Positions 34,144 to 42,725 of a DNA stretch of 64,000 nucleotides are shown here, one piece after another (positions within the stretch are counted from its first letter, which is position 1; the number at the start of each line of letters is the position of its first letter). Position numbers and translations under genes: made by a program. A model generated the notes under the pieces. It was not told where the DNA came from, searched no databases, and was given only the letters and a program-made list of their open reading frames with translations. Source of the stretch: Pseudomonas chlororaphis subsp. piscium (GTDB lineage: Bacteria > Pseudomonadota > Gammaproteobacteria > Pseudomonadales > Pseudomonadaceae); contig NZ_CP027707.1 of assembly GCF_003850345.1 (NCBI RefSeq), positions 2,852,001-2,916,000 of the forward strand. The letters are read 5' to 3'.

Positions 34144-37100
34144 CTAGAACTTCGCGTAATTCAACGCGTCGACAATCAGCGAGCCGCCCACCCCGGTCAG
34201 CGACAGCAGCAGGGCGCGTACCAGTGGTTCTTGCGAGTAACTTGAGAAGGCCCCGGTATTGAGGGCAACGATGCGCCCGCGGATCAGTTCGAGCTTTTTG
34301 TAGACAGGTGTGCTGTCGGTGATTTCCAGCAGGTAGTTATCCAGACGCTGTAACGCTGCGCCACGCGCCTTTTCTGCGGCACGTCGCAGCGACAGCGCGG
34401 AGACAAGCAATATCAGTGTGGTCAGCAGGAATGAAATGACGATGCTGGGCGGGGTCGGCCAGTTGTCGAACACACTGTTGCGCGACGCAATCAGGATCAG
34501 CATGACGATCGTCGGGGCATAGATCAGGCGATTGACGGTCGCCGTGCGCTTGGCGATCAGTTGCATGTCCACCCAATCATCGATGCAGGGGTGCAGAGAA
34601 ACACCGAAGAGCTTCTGGTGCTCCTTGCGTAACGCTCTTGGCCAGATCGCAAAATTCTTGCTCAGGTTGCGGATGAATCGCGTCAGCAGGCGGTTGGCAT
34701 CCACCACCCAGAACACCAGCAACTGGAAGGCCAGGGTGGGCAGCAGCCAGCTCAACATCCAGATCGGCGACTCGCCCCGAATGGGCATTCCTTCCATTGG
34801 CCAGAGCACGAAGAGCGCGCTGGTGGCGACCATGAATATCCAGGTAGCGAGGATGCTTCGCAGCATTCGGGCGCCGAAGGTGCCACCCACGCAGTGCTCT
34901 TTCCAGAAGCTCGTCACGAAAATGATCCTGCGCTTGTCTGCAGCATAGGGCTGGACCGCGGCTGTCAGTCGCTTAGGCATGTTCCAATCGCGACTGTTGG
35001 TTGAGAGCGGGAACAGGGTCAGGAACAGGCAACGTCCAAGAGCGGCTCGCCACTTTTGCAGCGTTGTACCCTTTTCTCTGTGAACGAGGCGCCGTAGCAG
35101 ACCCCACAGGCTCATCCGCAGCCTGCTCATGTACAGATCCAGGTGGTAGGCCTTTTCGATCTCGAGACTGTTGATGCGCAAGTTGCGCCAACCCCAGGCC
35201 AGCGCAGTGATCGAGATGATCACGGCGAGCAGGCGCAGGGCCACGGTGGGCCAGGCACTGATGCCCTCGAACAGGAACATTGGCTCACCCAGCCCGTCCT
35301 CCGTCAATACGCGCCGGATCTGGTACAACCACAGCAAGGCCAGGATGAATACCACGACCGGTACCATGAGGTACCACGCCGAGGCGTCGAACAATCCACT
35401 GGTCGCAGGGACGGGGGGCTGTCCGGGTTGCGCTGGTTCGGACTGATGACGGCGGGCAAGTTCCGAGCAAACGATGCCCAGCAGGATCAGCACGAACGCG
35501 GTCCACATGAACTCCACGCGCCAGAACTGCACGGCGAGCCATGCCGACAGTCCGGACACCACAAACAGCGTCAGCGGGATACTGCGTACCCAGGGTGGCA
35601 GTTTGTCGTCGCTGGATTGCACATAGGTCCACCACCAGCCCAGGAGAATCACCAATACCAGCAGGATGACCATAAGCGGCCCGGCCCAGAAAAGTGACTG
35701 CTTTTCATCGAGCTTGTCGCGTACCGACTGGGAGAGTTCGGGATAGGGAGGTGGCGACGGATCCTGCAGGCAGCGCAGCGCCATGATGTCGTGCGTCGAT
35801 GACTGGGGATGGCCGGGTGCGGCGCAGTCCTTGGGACGTTCTGCGGTCAGCTTTCTGGGCAGGGGGATGAAGCCGCTGATGCCCACTTCATAGATGCCCG
35901 GCGAAAGCAGCTCCGATGTGGAGTAGTCGAACTTTGCACGCTTGGCCTCGTAGGGCTGTGGCGCCTGCGCGGCCAGAACCGCGATGGACACGGCACTTTG
36001 CAAACTGTCGCGGAACGGCGGCACATCCTGTTGCAGGGCACGCGTCAGCGTGAGTCCGTAGGGTGCTGCCAGGACGAGGTTGCGAGTGGTCTGGGCCTGA
36101 CCGCGCTGGAGCATGCGTGCATCGAGGTTGGTCGAGAAAAACACCTTGTTTGGCATCCGGCCCTTGAGGGCCTGCAACACCAGCAGCTTGTCGTAGGTAT
36201 CGGCCCCCAGCACCCCGATGGCGCCGATGCCGCTGGTGCCGTTACGGCGATAGGCTTCGTCCTCGCGGGCGATGTGGTCGGCGAGGCGGCGCAGGTAGTC
36301 GAGCTGGGAATTGCCGTCGGACTTCTCCAGCGGGCTCAGATCCAGGGTGTTCTTGTCCTTGCTGTTCTTATTGTCATCGGTGCCGGGCGTTTTGTTGGCG
36401 CTTGCGGCTTCCTCTGGCAGGCGCCCGTCCATGCCTCGCAGATAACTGAAGCGCAATACCCAGTCATTGACGGCAGCCTGGTCTTTGCTGTCGATGTCCT
36501 TGGCAACCTGCGATTTGAAACTCTCAATCAGTGCGCGGCTGTAGAAACTGTCCCACTCGGAGACCAGCGCAATGCGATTGGAGCGCTGCCAGCCTCCAGT
36601 ATCGCAATGGGTTCCGACCCGCTGCGGTGCCCCTTCTCTGCATTGCACACCCGCGACTGGATTCACATGGCGCAGCTTCAGTTCGTCCAGCAGTAGGCGC
36701 GTCAGGGTGCCGTCGTGGCTGACGGTGCGCAGCAGTTTCATGGGTTCAGGCGTCGCTGATGTTTGCTGTTGGGAGGCGCCTTCGCCGGGCGAGGGCTTGC
36801 CTAGGGCACGCATCAATGTTTCGTAATCAGCGGTGGCCAGGGGGGAGTAAATCTCGATATCGGGCTTGGCGTGGCCGTTGGCTTCGTCCCTATACATATC
36901 GAGCAAGACTTTCGAGGTAGAGGGGCCGATGACCTTCAGCAGTGTCTGGTTGGACACCCCCGGGCAGGTTTGTGGCGGGCCGCAATCCGAATGAAGCCTG
37001 CTCTGCAGGGTGCGGCGCAAGGCTTCGAGTTGTTGTAGCGGGTGTGAACCCAGATGCTCCTGCTTTACCCAGAGCAGAATGGTCCGGGCGGATGGGCGCT

Positions 37101-37698
37101 GTTTGTCCTGCATGTCCCTGGGTGGGTCGAATGGATTGGCGATGAAGGCTTCATAGGGGATTTCTGCGTACGTCGGCTTTCCTTGCTGACCGGCTTGCGA
37201 GGTTATCGGCCTGTCTGACAGGTCGTCCGCAAGGGCCAGGCAGCGGATGTGCTGCTCATCCTCGGGCACCATGCGGGAGTTTTTGAACCCGGCCAGGATT
37301 GCATAGCGAATGCGCCGGCGCAGCTCCACTTCATCGGCATAGGGGCCGCCTTCGACCAGCGCCACCATGAGTTGGGGAGGCTCTGGCGGTGGTTGCTGCG
37401 GTTCGTCGTCCAGTACCAATGGTTTACTGACAACAAGCTTGGGGCTGCACTCAAAGTCAGTCCCCGCGGCCTTGTTACCGTCCTTGAACTTTTTGCGATA
37501 GCGCTCGAGGGCATCGAACGGGTCCTGCCACAGACGGGCTTCTATCGGCGATTGCACCTGGAATTGTGCGCCGATGGGGCGTGGCTCGAGGAAAGGCTCG
37601 CGGGTGAGGGCGAAGGTCGAGACCACCAGGCTGAGGATGAGGGCGCTACCCGGTAACCAGAGGACGAGGTTGTTACCCGAGCCATTGCTGTTGTCCAT
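34144..37698 (-). CDS. large multi-span membrane protein with extracytoplasmic periplasmic-binding-protein-like domain
   Basis: A 1184-residue protein. A single N-terminal membrane segment (LVLWLPGSALILSLVVSTFAL) is followed by about 630 extracytoplasmic residues. Stretches such as NRIALVSEWDSFYSRALIESF and GIGAIGVLGADTYDKLLVLQAL look like a type-1 periplasmic binding fold split by low-complexity Lys/Asn/Asp linkers. After residue 665 there are about ten hydrophobic segments (first: GPLMVILLVLVILLGWWW) with basic cytoplasmic loops, including a large loop near 860-940. No kinase, transporter or nuclease motif is visible, so this may be a receptor or channel of unknown type. GGGGAAAGAG precedes the ATG. 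It is monocistronic, with composition slightly more AT-rich than its neighbours. Confidence 0.75.
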   Translation of the reverse strand: MDNSNGSGNNLVLWLPGSALILSLVVSTFALTREPFLEPRPIGAQFQVQSPIEARLWQDPFDALERYRKKFKDGNKAAGTDFECSPKLVVSKPLVLDDEPQQPPPEPPQLMVALVEGGPYADEVELRRRIRYAILAGFKNSRMVPEDEQHIRCLALADDLSDRPITSQAGQQGKPTYAEIPYEAFIANPFDPPRDMQDKQRPSARTILLWVKQEHLGSHPLQQLEALRRTLQSRLHSDCGPPQTCPGVSNQTLLKVIGPSTSKVLLDMYRDEANGHAKPDIEIYSPLATADYETLMRALGKPSPGEGASQQQTSATPEPMKLLRTVSHDGTLTRLLLDELKLRHVNPVAGVQCREGAPQRVGTHCDTGGWQRSNRIALVSEWDSFYSRALIESFKSQVAKDIDSKDQAAVNDWVLRFSYLRGMDGRLPEEAASANKTPGTDDNKNSKDKNTLDLSPLEKSDGNSQLDYLRRLADHIAREDEAYRRNGTSGIGAIGVLGADTYDKLLVLQALKGRMPNKVFFSTNLDARMLQRGQAQTTRNLVLAAPYGLTLTRALQQDVPPFRDSLQSAVSIAVLAAQAPQPYEAKRAKFDYSTSELLSPGIYEVGISGFIPLPRKLTAERPKDCAAPGHPQSSTHDIMALRCLQDPSPPPYPELSQSVRDKLDEKQSLFWAGPLMVILLVLVILLGWWWTYVQSSDDKLPPWVRSIPLTLFVVSGLSAWLAVQFWRVEFMWTAFVLILLGIVCSELARRHQSEPAQPGQPPVPATSGLFDASAWYLMVPVVVFILALLWLYQIRRVLTEDGLGEPMFLFEGISAWPTVALRLLAVIISITALAWGWRNLRINSLEIEKAYHLDLYMSRLRMSLWGLLRRLVHREKGTTLQKWRAALGRCLFLTLFPLSTNSRDWNMPKRLTAAVQPYAADKRRIIFVTSFWKEHCVGGTFGARMLRSILATWIFMVATSALFVLWPMEGMPIRGESPIWMLSWLLPTLAFQLLVFWVVDANRLLTRFIRNLSKNFAIWPRALRKEHQKLFGVSLHPCIDDWVDMQLIAKRTATVNRLIYAPTIVMLILIASRNSVFDNWPTPPSIVISFLLTTLILLVSALSLRRAAEKARGAALQRLDNYLLEITDSTPVYKKLELIRGRIVALNTGAFSSYSQEPLVRALLLSLTGVGGSLIVDALNYAKF

Positions 37699-38056
37699 GG
37701 TCTCTTTCCCCTTCCTTAGGTGTAGGGCCGACCGCTATGCATAGGTATAGCCCCCGGATCAGGCTTTATCTACCGGCCCCCCGACGCTGCAAGGAGGGCG
37801 TTGCGGCGCCAATCGGGGGTGGTTTCAGGCGACTTGAGGAGCGAGAGGGATTGGGCCGCTGACCGGTGGCTTCATACTGGGGGCGGGAACAGGATCGGCG
37901 GTCATGCGGCGGGGGCGCAAGGCTGCTATTCCTTCCCTTGGGACAATCGTTTCAGACCAGACGGAATGCGGGTCGATACCGATGCGTGGCCGTGGTCAAG
38001 GTGCCTGCCAGGTGCGCGCGCAGAACAACGGGCGCCAGTTTCGCTGGAGGTGGCAA
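37699..38056. other. 358-bp divergent intergenic region without a recognised gene
   Basis: This gap separates the minus-strand 1184-residue membrane protein gene from the plus-strand DUF3303 gene. It must hold both promoters. The first 80 bases (GGTATAGCCCCC, GGCTTTATC) are less GC-rich than the rest. I see no convincing repeat, terminator or coding remnant. Confidence 0.5.
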
Positions 38057-38338
38057 ATGTTATTCATTGTCAGCTGGTCAATCAGCCCCGAACGTCGCAA
38101 CAGTGCGATCGAGCGATTTCTCAAGACCGGCGGGGCGCCACCCGCAGGGGTGAGCATGCTGGGGCGCTGGCATGCCGTCGGCGGCATGACGGGGTTTGGT
38201 ATCGCGCAGACCGACGATCTCACGCTGATGCAGAAATGGGTGCTGGAGTGGAGCGACCTGCTCAGGATGGACGTGCACCCGGCGCTGACCGATGAACAGG
38301 CCGCGCCGTTGCTGGCGGCGGTGATCGGCAGGCAATAG
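38057..38338 (+). CDS. DUF3303 family protein
   Basis: A 93-residue protein with the DUF3303 outline: N-terminal strand MLFIVSWSI, ERRNSAIERFLKTGGAPPAGV, the central LGRWHAVGGMTGFGIAQTDD, and WVLEWSDLLRMDVHPALTDEQAAP near the end. This is a ferredoxin-like dimeric alpha/beta-barrel fold of unknown function. ATG 38057 is chosen over an upstream ATG at 37904 because GGAGG lies eight bases before it and the family begins with this strand. It is 61 bp upstream of another small ferredoxin-like gene, probably in one transcript. Confidence 0.82.
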   Translation: MLFIVSWSISPERRNSAIERFLKTGGAPPAGVSMLGRWHAVGGMTGFGIAQTDDLTLMQKWVLEWSDLLRMDVHPALTDEQAAPLLAAVIGRQ

Positions 38339-38399
38339 CCGTTGGCGATCGGCCTGAAGTTGTTGCTTCAGCAAGAGCGGAACAGAACTGGAGGTTGTC

Positions 38400-38672
38400 A
38401 TGCCTAAATTTGTGATTGAACGCGATTTTCCGGGCGCTGGAGCGCTGTCGGCGCAGGATCTGCAAGGGATCGCGCAAAAGTCCTGCGAGGTACTCGATGA
38501 AATGGGGCCGCAGGTGCAGTGGCTGCACAGCTACGTCACGGGCGACAAAATCTACTGCGTCTATATCGCGCCAAACGAGGAGCTCATCCGGGAGCATGCC
38601 CGGCAAGGCGGCTTTCCGGCGGACCGGGTATCGCGGGTGACCTCGATCATCGATCCGACGACAGCGGAGTAG
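38400..38672 (+). CDS. DUF4242 family protein
   Basis: A 90-residue ferredoxin-like protein: FVIERDFPGAGALSAQDLQGIAQKS, then GPQVQWLHSYVTGDKIYCVYIAPNEELIREHA and the ending VSRVTSIIDPTTAE, all standard for DUF4242. Some members are annotated as nickel-binding; the evidence for that is not visible here beyond the conserved His and Cys. GGAGG precedes the ATG at good spacing. It shares a transcript with the DUF3303 gene and is followed by a terminator. Confidence 0.82.
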   Translation: MPKFVIERDFPGAGALSAQDLQGIAQKSCEVLDEMGPQVQWLHSYVTGDKIYCVYIAPNEELIREHARQGGFPADRVSRVTSIIDPTTAE

Positions 38673-38747
38673 TGCCTTGCGCTGACAGGCGCGCGCCTGG
38701 CTCGGCGTACCCTTGCCCCAGGGCGAGGTGATGCCGCTGGCAGGAAA

Positions 38748-38775
38748 ACAAGGTCGCCCTCGGGGCGGCCTTTTT
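38748..38775 (+). terminator. rho-independent terminator after the DUF4242 gene
   Basis: AAGGTCGCCC, loop TCG, GGGCGGCCTT (one G-U pair) followed by TTTTT. It lies 75 bp after the DUF4242 stop and ends the small two-gene unit. Confidence 0.75.
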
Positions 38776-38893
38776 CATCGGCGCGGCGTGCCGCGTTAGC
38801 GTCGCGGGGCGTCTTGCCAGACACAGGCTCGGCTATGCTGCACAGTCGACGGCCGGTTTGCGGCCGATGTCCACACCTTGAACCAAGAGCGCC

Positions 38894-39883
38894 ATGAGAA
38901 AAACCACCCAGCAGATGTTGCTCCACGAAATCGCCGACTGGCGCCACCGTGGTTTGATCGATGCCGAGGCGCAGCAGCGGCTCGGCGCCCTGTATGAACG
39001 TCCCGAACACCGCCTGTCCACGGTCTTGCAATGGCTGGGCATCGGCGCGGTGCTGCTGATCGGCATGGCGGTGCTGGGCGGCATTGGCCTGCTGGCCGAG
39101 TCGGTGCTGGTGGGGGCGGTATTGTTTTTCGCCGCCGGTGTCGGGCTGTGGCTGATCGGCGCGCGCCTGGCCCGCGACCCGGCGCGGCGCATGCCGGTCA
39201 CCGGGGTGGCGATCCTGACCATCGGCTTGATCCTGATGGGCGCCAGCCTGTTGCTCGGCAGCTCCGACAGCGAGACCGGCGAGTTCGGCAACCTGCCGCT
39301 GGCGCTGCTGGTCACCGCCGCCCTGAGCATCGCTACCGCCTATGGCTATCGTCTGCGCTGGCCGCTGCTGCTGGGCCTGCTCTGCGTCTTCCACGGTTTG
39401 GGTTCGTGGGAGTGGTATGGCGGTTCCGGCACTTACTATTTCGGCATCCAGGACCGGCGCTCCATGGCCGTGATCGCTGGGCTGGTGGCGCTCCTGGGGC
39501 TGTGGCACCAGCGCGCCGAGGATCATGCCTTGCGCCGGTTCAGCGGTTTCGGACGGTTGTATGTGATCTTCGGGCTGCTGTACTTCAACTGCTCGCTGTG
39601 GTTCCTCAGCCTGGAGGAGGCTTACCAGCAGACCCTGGCCTGGACCCTGCTGTTCACCCTCGGCGCCATCGCCCAACTGGTGCTCGGCGCGCGCTTCAAG
39701 CACCCCAGCTTCACCGGTTTCGGCGTGGTGTTCCTCGGCATCGACCTGTACACGCGCTTTTATGAGTACGCCTGGGAACACCTGAGCGCCGCGGTGTTTT
39801 TTGCCGTGGCCGGCGCGGTGGGCATGCTCCTGGGCTGGTTGTTCGAACGCACCACGCTGCGCGCCGGGGAGGCTGGCCAATGA
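38894..39883 (+). CDS. DUF2157 family membrane protein, first of a pair
   Basis: A 329-residue membrane protein. The cytoplasmic N-terminus (HEIADWRHRGLIDAEAQQRLGALYE) is the DUF2157 signature, and it is followed by about nine hydrophobic segments beginning with WLGIGAVLLIGMAVLGGIGLL. No catalytic motif is seen. The stop overlaps the next gene by ATGA, and that gene encodes a second DUF2157 protein, so the two are made together in a fixed ratio and may form a heteromeric membrane complex. The function of the family is unknown. Confidence 0.82.
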   Translation: MRKTTQQMLLHEIADWRHRGLIDAEAQQRLGALYERPEHRLSTVLQWLGIGAVLLIGMAVLGGIGLLAESVLVGAVLFFAAGVGLWLIGARLARDPARRMPVTGVAILTIGLILMGASLLLGSSDSETGEFGNLPLALLVTAALSIATAYGYRLRWPLLLGLLCVFHGLGSWEWYGGSGTYYFGIQDRRSMAVIAGLVALLGLWHQRAEDHALRRFSGFGRLYVIFGLLYFNCSLWFLSLEEAYQQTLAWTLLFTLGAIAQLVLGARFKHPSFTGFGVVFLGIDLYTRFYEYAWEHLSAAVFFAVAGAVGMLLGWLFERTTLRAGEAGQ

Positions 39884-40917
39884 ACCCGGATCGCCGTAAT
39901 CGCCAGGTGCACAACGCCCTGGACCAATGGCTGCGCGACGGCCTGATCGACACCCAGGCCCACGCGCGGATCGCCGAGCTGTACCCGCTGACCCGCTGGG
40001 ACTGGTGCTCCCTGGGGCGCTGGTTCCTGACCTTCGGCGCCATCAGCCTGGCGGCTGGGCTGCTGATCCTGCTGCATGAACACCTGACGTTCACCTTGCC
40101 GAAACTGGCCGGTGGCCTGGGTGTGTTGATGGTCGGGCTGTTCGGCGCCGGACGCTGGCTGCTGGGCAAGCAACTGAAGCTGCTCGGCGCGACCCTGGAG
40201 TTGCTCGGCGGCTTTGCCCTGATCAGCCTGAGCCTGGTGCTGGGCATGATCTACTCCGACGGTTCGGGCAACTGGCCGGCGCTGTTGCTGGTGGACCTGC
40301 TGCTGTTGCTGGCGCTCAGCTACGTGCTGAACAACGTCTTGCTGCTGACCCTGTGCAGCGTGCTGTTCTTCGTCTGGTTCGGCGGGCGCAGCGGTTATGA
40401 ATCGGGCTGGGGCGCCTACTGGTTCGGCATGAACTATCCGCTGCGTTTCCTCGGCGCGGCCCTGGCCATGGCCCTGTTCGGCTTTGTTCATCTGTGGGGC
40501 GAGGCGTCATGGCTGGCCCGTTATCGCGGCTTTGCCAAGGTGTGGATTTCCGCCGGGCTGTTCATGGCCCAGATGGCGTTGTGGCTGCTGTCGCTGTTCG
40601 GCAGCTACGACCTGATCGACGGCCCGTGGCACCTGGCCGAGTCCAGCGAGCTGGTTCTGTTCAACGGGTTGTGGGCGGCGTTCAGCCTGGGCCTGTTGGC
40701 GTTGGGCATTCGCCTGCGCTTTTCCATGCTGGTGGGCTATGGCGCGACCTTCTTCATCATCCAGCTGTACACGCTGTTCTTTACCCAGCTGGCGGAAACC
40801 CTGGGCTGGTTCGTCAGCCTGCTGATTGCCGGCGGCAGCCTGCTGGGGCTGGTGGTCTGGCTGGAAGGCGAACGGCAGAAGCGCCGGGCTGGGCCGAGCG
40901 AAGCGGAATCGGCGTAG
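39880..40917 (+). CDS. DUF2157 family membrane protein, second of a pair
   Basis: A 345-residue paralogue of the preceding protein. It opens with VHNALDQWLRDGLIDTQAHARIAELY, the same amphipathic DUF2157 segment, then about ten membrane segments from FLTFGAISLAAGLLILL onward, and ends in a short charged tail (EGERQKRRAGPSEAESA). Its start overlaps the stop of the first gene. The two proteins differ in length and sequence enough to be an old duplication. A perfect stem-loop follows the stop. Confidence 0.82.
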   Translation: MNPDRRNRQVHNALDQWLRDGLIDTQAHARIAELYPLTRWDWCSLGRWFLTFGAISLAAGLLILLHEHLTFTLPKLAGGLGVLMVGLFGAGRWLLGKQLKLLGATLELLGGFALISLSLVLGMIYSDGSGNWPALLLVDLLLLLALSYVLNNVLLLTLCSVLFFVWFGGRSGYESGWGAYWFGMNYPLRFLGAALAMALFGFVHLWGEASWLARYRGFAKVWISAGLFMAQMALWLLSLFGSYDLIDGPWHLAESSELVLFNGLWAAFSLGLLALGIRLRFSMLVGYGATFFIIQLYTLFFTQLAETLGWFVSLLIAGGSLLGLVVWLEGERQKRRAGPSEAESA

Positions 40918-40929
40918 GGCAGGGGAGTA

Positions 40930-40957
40930 GCCCATGCCCGAAGTTGCGGGCATGGGC
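40930..40957. terminator. perfect 11-bp stem-loop between convergent genes
   Basis: GCCCATGCCCG (40930-40940), loop AAGTTG, CGGGCATGGGC (40947-40957). It lies 12 bp after the second DUF2157 gene and 20 bp before the end of the convergent 117-residue gene, so it can serve both. There is no T-run, so it may act as an RNA-stabilising or rho-assisted element. Confidence 0.6.
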
Positions 40958-40976
40958 GGACGACAGACGACGGGCG

Positions 40977-41330
40977 TCAGGCCGTCAGTCGTTTTTCAAT
41001 ATCCCGGTAGGTTTCGCTGTCTGTGGCCGCCAACAGTTTGCGGCCATCCTTGAAGGTGGCGATGAAGGTCACCTCGGTTTCCTTGCCGGCTATCAGGTAG
41101 CCCGCAAGAGCACCCACCGGACCCAGCAGCATGGCCCCGGCGATGCCGTAGCCAATGGCGTCCCTGTTGGTGATGCTGTCCTGTGTCGCGATTTCCAGAT
41201 GTTTGAATGCGGAGGCTTTGACCTCGACCCCCGGTGAGGGGTTGGTGGCTGTGGCCAACCTGAAGACTCCCTGACGATACTCACCATTCCCTTGTAGAAA
41301 ATCACCAGCCAATACATTGATCTTTGCCAT
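40977..41330 (-). CDS. small hypothetical protein with glycine-zipper-like segment (117 aa)
   Basis: A 117-residue protein of unknown family. A glycine-rich hydrophobic stretch (GYGIAGAMLLGPVGALAGYL, residues about 60-79) sits between a beta-rich N-terminal part and the strand TEVTFIATFKDGRKLLAA. The pattern of a short amphipathic/glycine-zipper hairpin between two beta parts resembles cytosolic DUF-type proteins with regulatory or membrane-association roles. AAGGA precedes the ATG at eight bases. It is alone on the minus strand, divergent from the tetronate operon by about 480 bp. Confidence 0.65.
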   Translation of the reverse strand: MAKINVLAGDFLQGNGEYRQGVFRLATATNPSPGVEVKASAFKHLEIATQDSITNRDAIGYGIAGAMLLGPVGALAGYLIAGKETEVTFIATFKDGRKLLAATDSETYRDIEKRLTA

Positions 41331-41676
41331 GTTGAATATCCTTGTTCAAGCATTGCGGATTGACCATACAGCGCTGTCCGGCGCCCACCGTCAATGGGTG
41401 GACGATGAAGGGCGGTACCGCTGATCGTTGATGTTGCGCCTAACAGCATCGGTCTCGAGTGTAGACGCTTGTTTGATACAGATCAGTTCGTTGGTCGCAA
41501 TGGCCTACCGCTCGTCCGTTTGATTCTGCGCGGGCTGCAAGGCAGCTGCGGAATGTCTGGCATTCATGTTCGGCAATGTTAATAAATGTTAGATTGAAAA
41601 AATACTTCACATAATCAGTTCATTGGTGGATGATCGGCCACAACCTGATAACAACAAATCACAGGACGGCCCTTCG
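41331..41676. other. intergenic promoter region of the tetronate operon
   Basis: This 346-bp stretch has no recognised gene. From 41560 on it becomes AT-rich (TTAATAAATG, GATTGAAAAAATAC, TTCACATAATCAG), as expected of a promoter, and contains the three ATGTT boxes listed separately. The left part serves as the upstream region of the minus-strand 117-residue gene. Confidence 0.5.
41566..41590 (+). promoter_or_regulatory. three ATGTT boxes at exact 10-bp period, candidate DeoR-type operator
   Basis: ATGTT occurs at 41566-41570, 41576-41580 and 41586-41590, so all three face the same side of the helix; the last two extend to AATGTTA. The cluster lies about 90 bp before the first small reading frame of the ltnD operon. 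DeoR-family repressors commonly bind short direct repeats, and the DeoR-type regulator at 47713-48546 is the obvious candidate. Confidence 0.5.
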
Positions 41677-41817
41677 ATGTCCGACAAGGTCTCGATTCAC
41701 CTGCCAAGCGACACTGTCGCCCCCGCCGCCCGTGCTCCCATTTACCCCGCGGCCCGCCGCTTGCGCCTTGCCGGCGTGGACCAGGCTGCTGTCTTCCCTG
41801 GAGTACCCCATGAATAA
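41677..41817 (+). CDS. 46-codon upstream reading frame overlapping ltnD
   Basis: ATG 41677 follows AGGAC with suitable spacing, and the frame runs to TGA at 41815-41817, 8 bp into ltnD. The predicted peptide starts MSDKVSIHLPSDTVAP and is rich in Ala, Arg and Pro. An overlap with the downstream start would allow coupled translation, the usual layout of a leader peptide, but codon use and sequence show no family. It may also be a by-product of the ltnD leader. Confidence 0.35.
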   Translation: MSDKVSIHLPSDTVAPAARAPIYPAARRLRLAGVDQAAVFPGVPHE

Positions 41818-42715
41818 CAAGAATGTCGGTGTTGTCGGTCTGGGCGCGATGGGCCTGGGCATTGCCCGCTCGCTGCTGCGCGCGGGCTTCAATGTGCATG
41901 CCTGTGACGTGCGTGAAGCGGTCACCCAGCAGTTCTCCAACGAAGGCGGGGTGGCCTGCGCGTCGCCGGCGCGAATGGCCGAAGCCTGCGATGTGATCAT
42001 CACCGTGGTGGTCAACGCCGAGCAGACCGAAACCGTGCTGTTCGGTGGCGATGGCGCCGTGTCGGCCTTGGGTGCCGGCAGCCTGGTGATAGGTTGCGCC
42101 ACCGTGGCGCCGACCTACGCCGTGGAGCTGGGCGAGCGCCTGGCCGAGCAGGGCCTGTTGTACCTCGACGCGCCGATCTCCGGCGGCGCGGCCAAGGCCG
42201 CCGCCGGCGAGATGACCATGATGACCTCCGGCCCGGCTGCCGCCTACGCCAAGGCCGAAGCGATACTCGCCGGCATGGCGGGCAAGGTCTATCGCCTGGG
42301 CGACGCCCATGGCCTGGGTTCCAAGGTCAAGATCATCAACCAGCTGCTGGCCGGGGTGCACATCGCCGCGTCCGCCGAAGCCATGGCCCTGGGCCTGCGC
42401 GAAGGGGTGGACGCCGATGCCCTGTACGAAGTGATCACCCACAGCGCCGGCAACTCCTGGATGTTCGAGAACCGCGTGCCGCACATCCTCAAGGCCGACT
42501 ACACGCCGCTGTCGGCGGTGGACATCTTCGTCAAGGACCTGGGCCTGGTGCTGGATACCGCCCGCGCCAGCAAATTCCCGCTGCCGCTGTCGGCCACCGC
42601 GCACCAGATGTTCATGCAGGCCTCCAGCGCCGGTTTCGGCCGCGAGGACGACTCGGCGGTGATCAAGATTTTCCCGGGCATCGACCTGCCGACCGCCAAG
42701 CCCGAGCCTGTCTGA
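41810..42715 (+). CDS. ltnD: L-threonate dehydrogenase
   Basis: A 301-residue beta-hydroxyacid dehydrogenase. The NAD(P) site is VGVVGLGAMGLGIARSLL (Gly10, Gly12, Gly15), the substrate loop DAPISGGAAKAAAGEMTMM, and the catalytic Lys lies in GLGSKVKIINQLLAG. In the known pathway LtnD oxidises L-threonate at C2 to 2-oxo-tetronate. ATG 41810 is chosen because GGAG precedes it and the Rossmann strand starts at once; a much longer open frame upstream has no family support. It is followed 10 bp later by otnK, so the pathway enzymes are one operon. Confidence 0.88.
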   Translation: MNNKNVGVVGLGAMGLGIARSLLRAGFNVHACDVREAVTQQFSNEGGVACASPARMAEACDVIITVVVNAEQTETVLFGGDGAVSALGAGSLVIGCATVAPTYAVELGERLAEQGLLYLDAPISGGAAKAAAGEMTMMTSGPAAAYAKAEAILAGMAGKVYRLGDAHGLGSKVKIINQLLAGVHIAASAEAMALGLREGVDADALYEVITHSAGNSWMFENRVPHILKADYTPLSAVDIFVKDLGLVLDTARASKFPLPLSATAHQMFMQASSAGFGREDDSAVIKIFPGIDLPTAKPEPV

Positions 42716-42725
42716 GGAACGCTCC

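Noticed and set aside
34144..37698. T6SS TssM-like or chemoreceptor identity for the large membrane protein
   Set aside because: No Walker motif, methyl-accepting helices or neighbouring secretion genes; topology differs from TssM.
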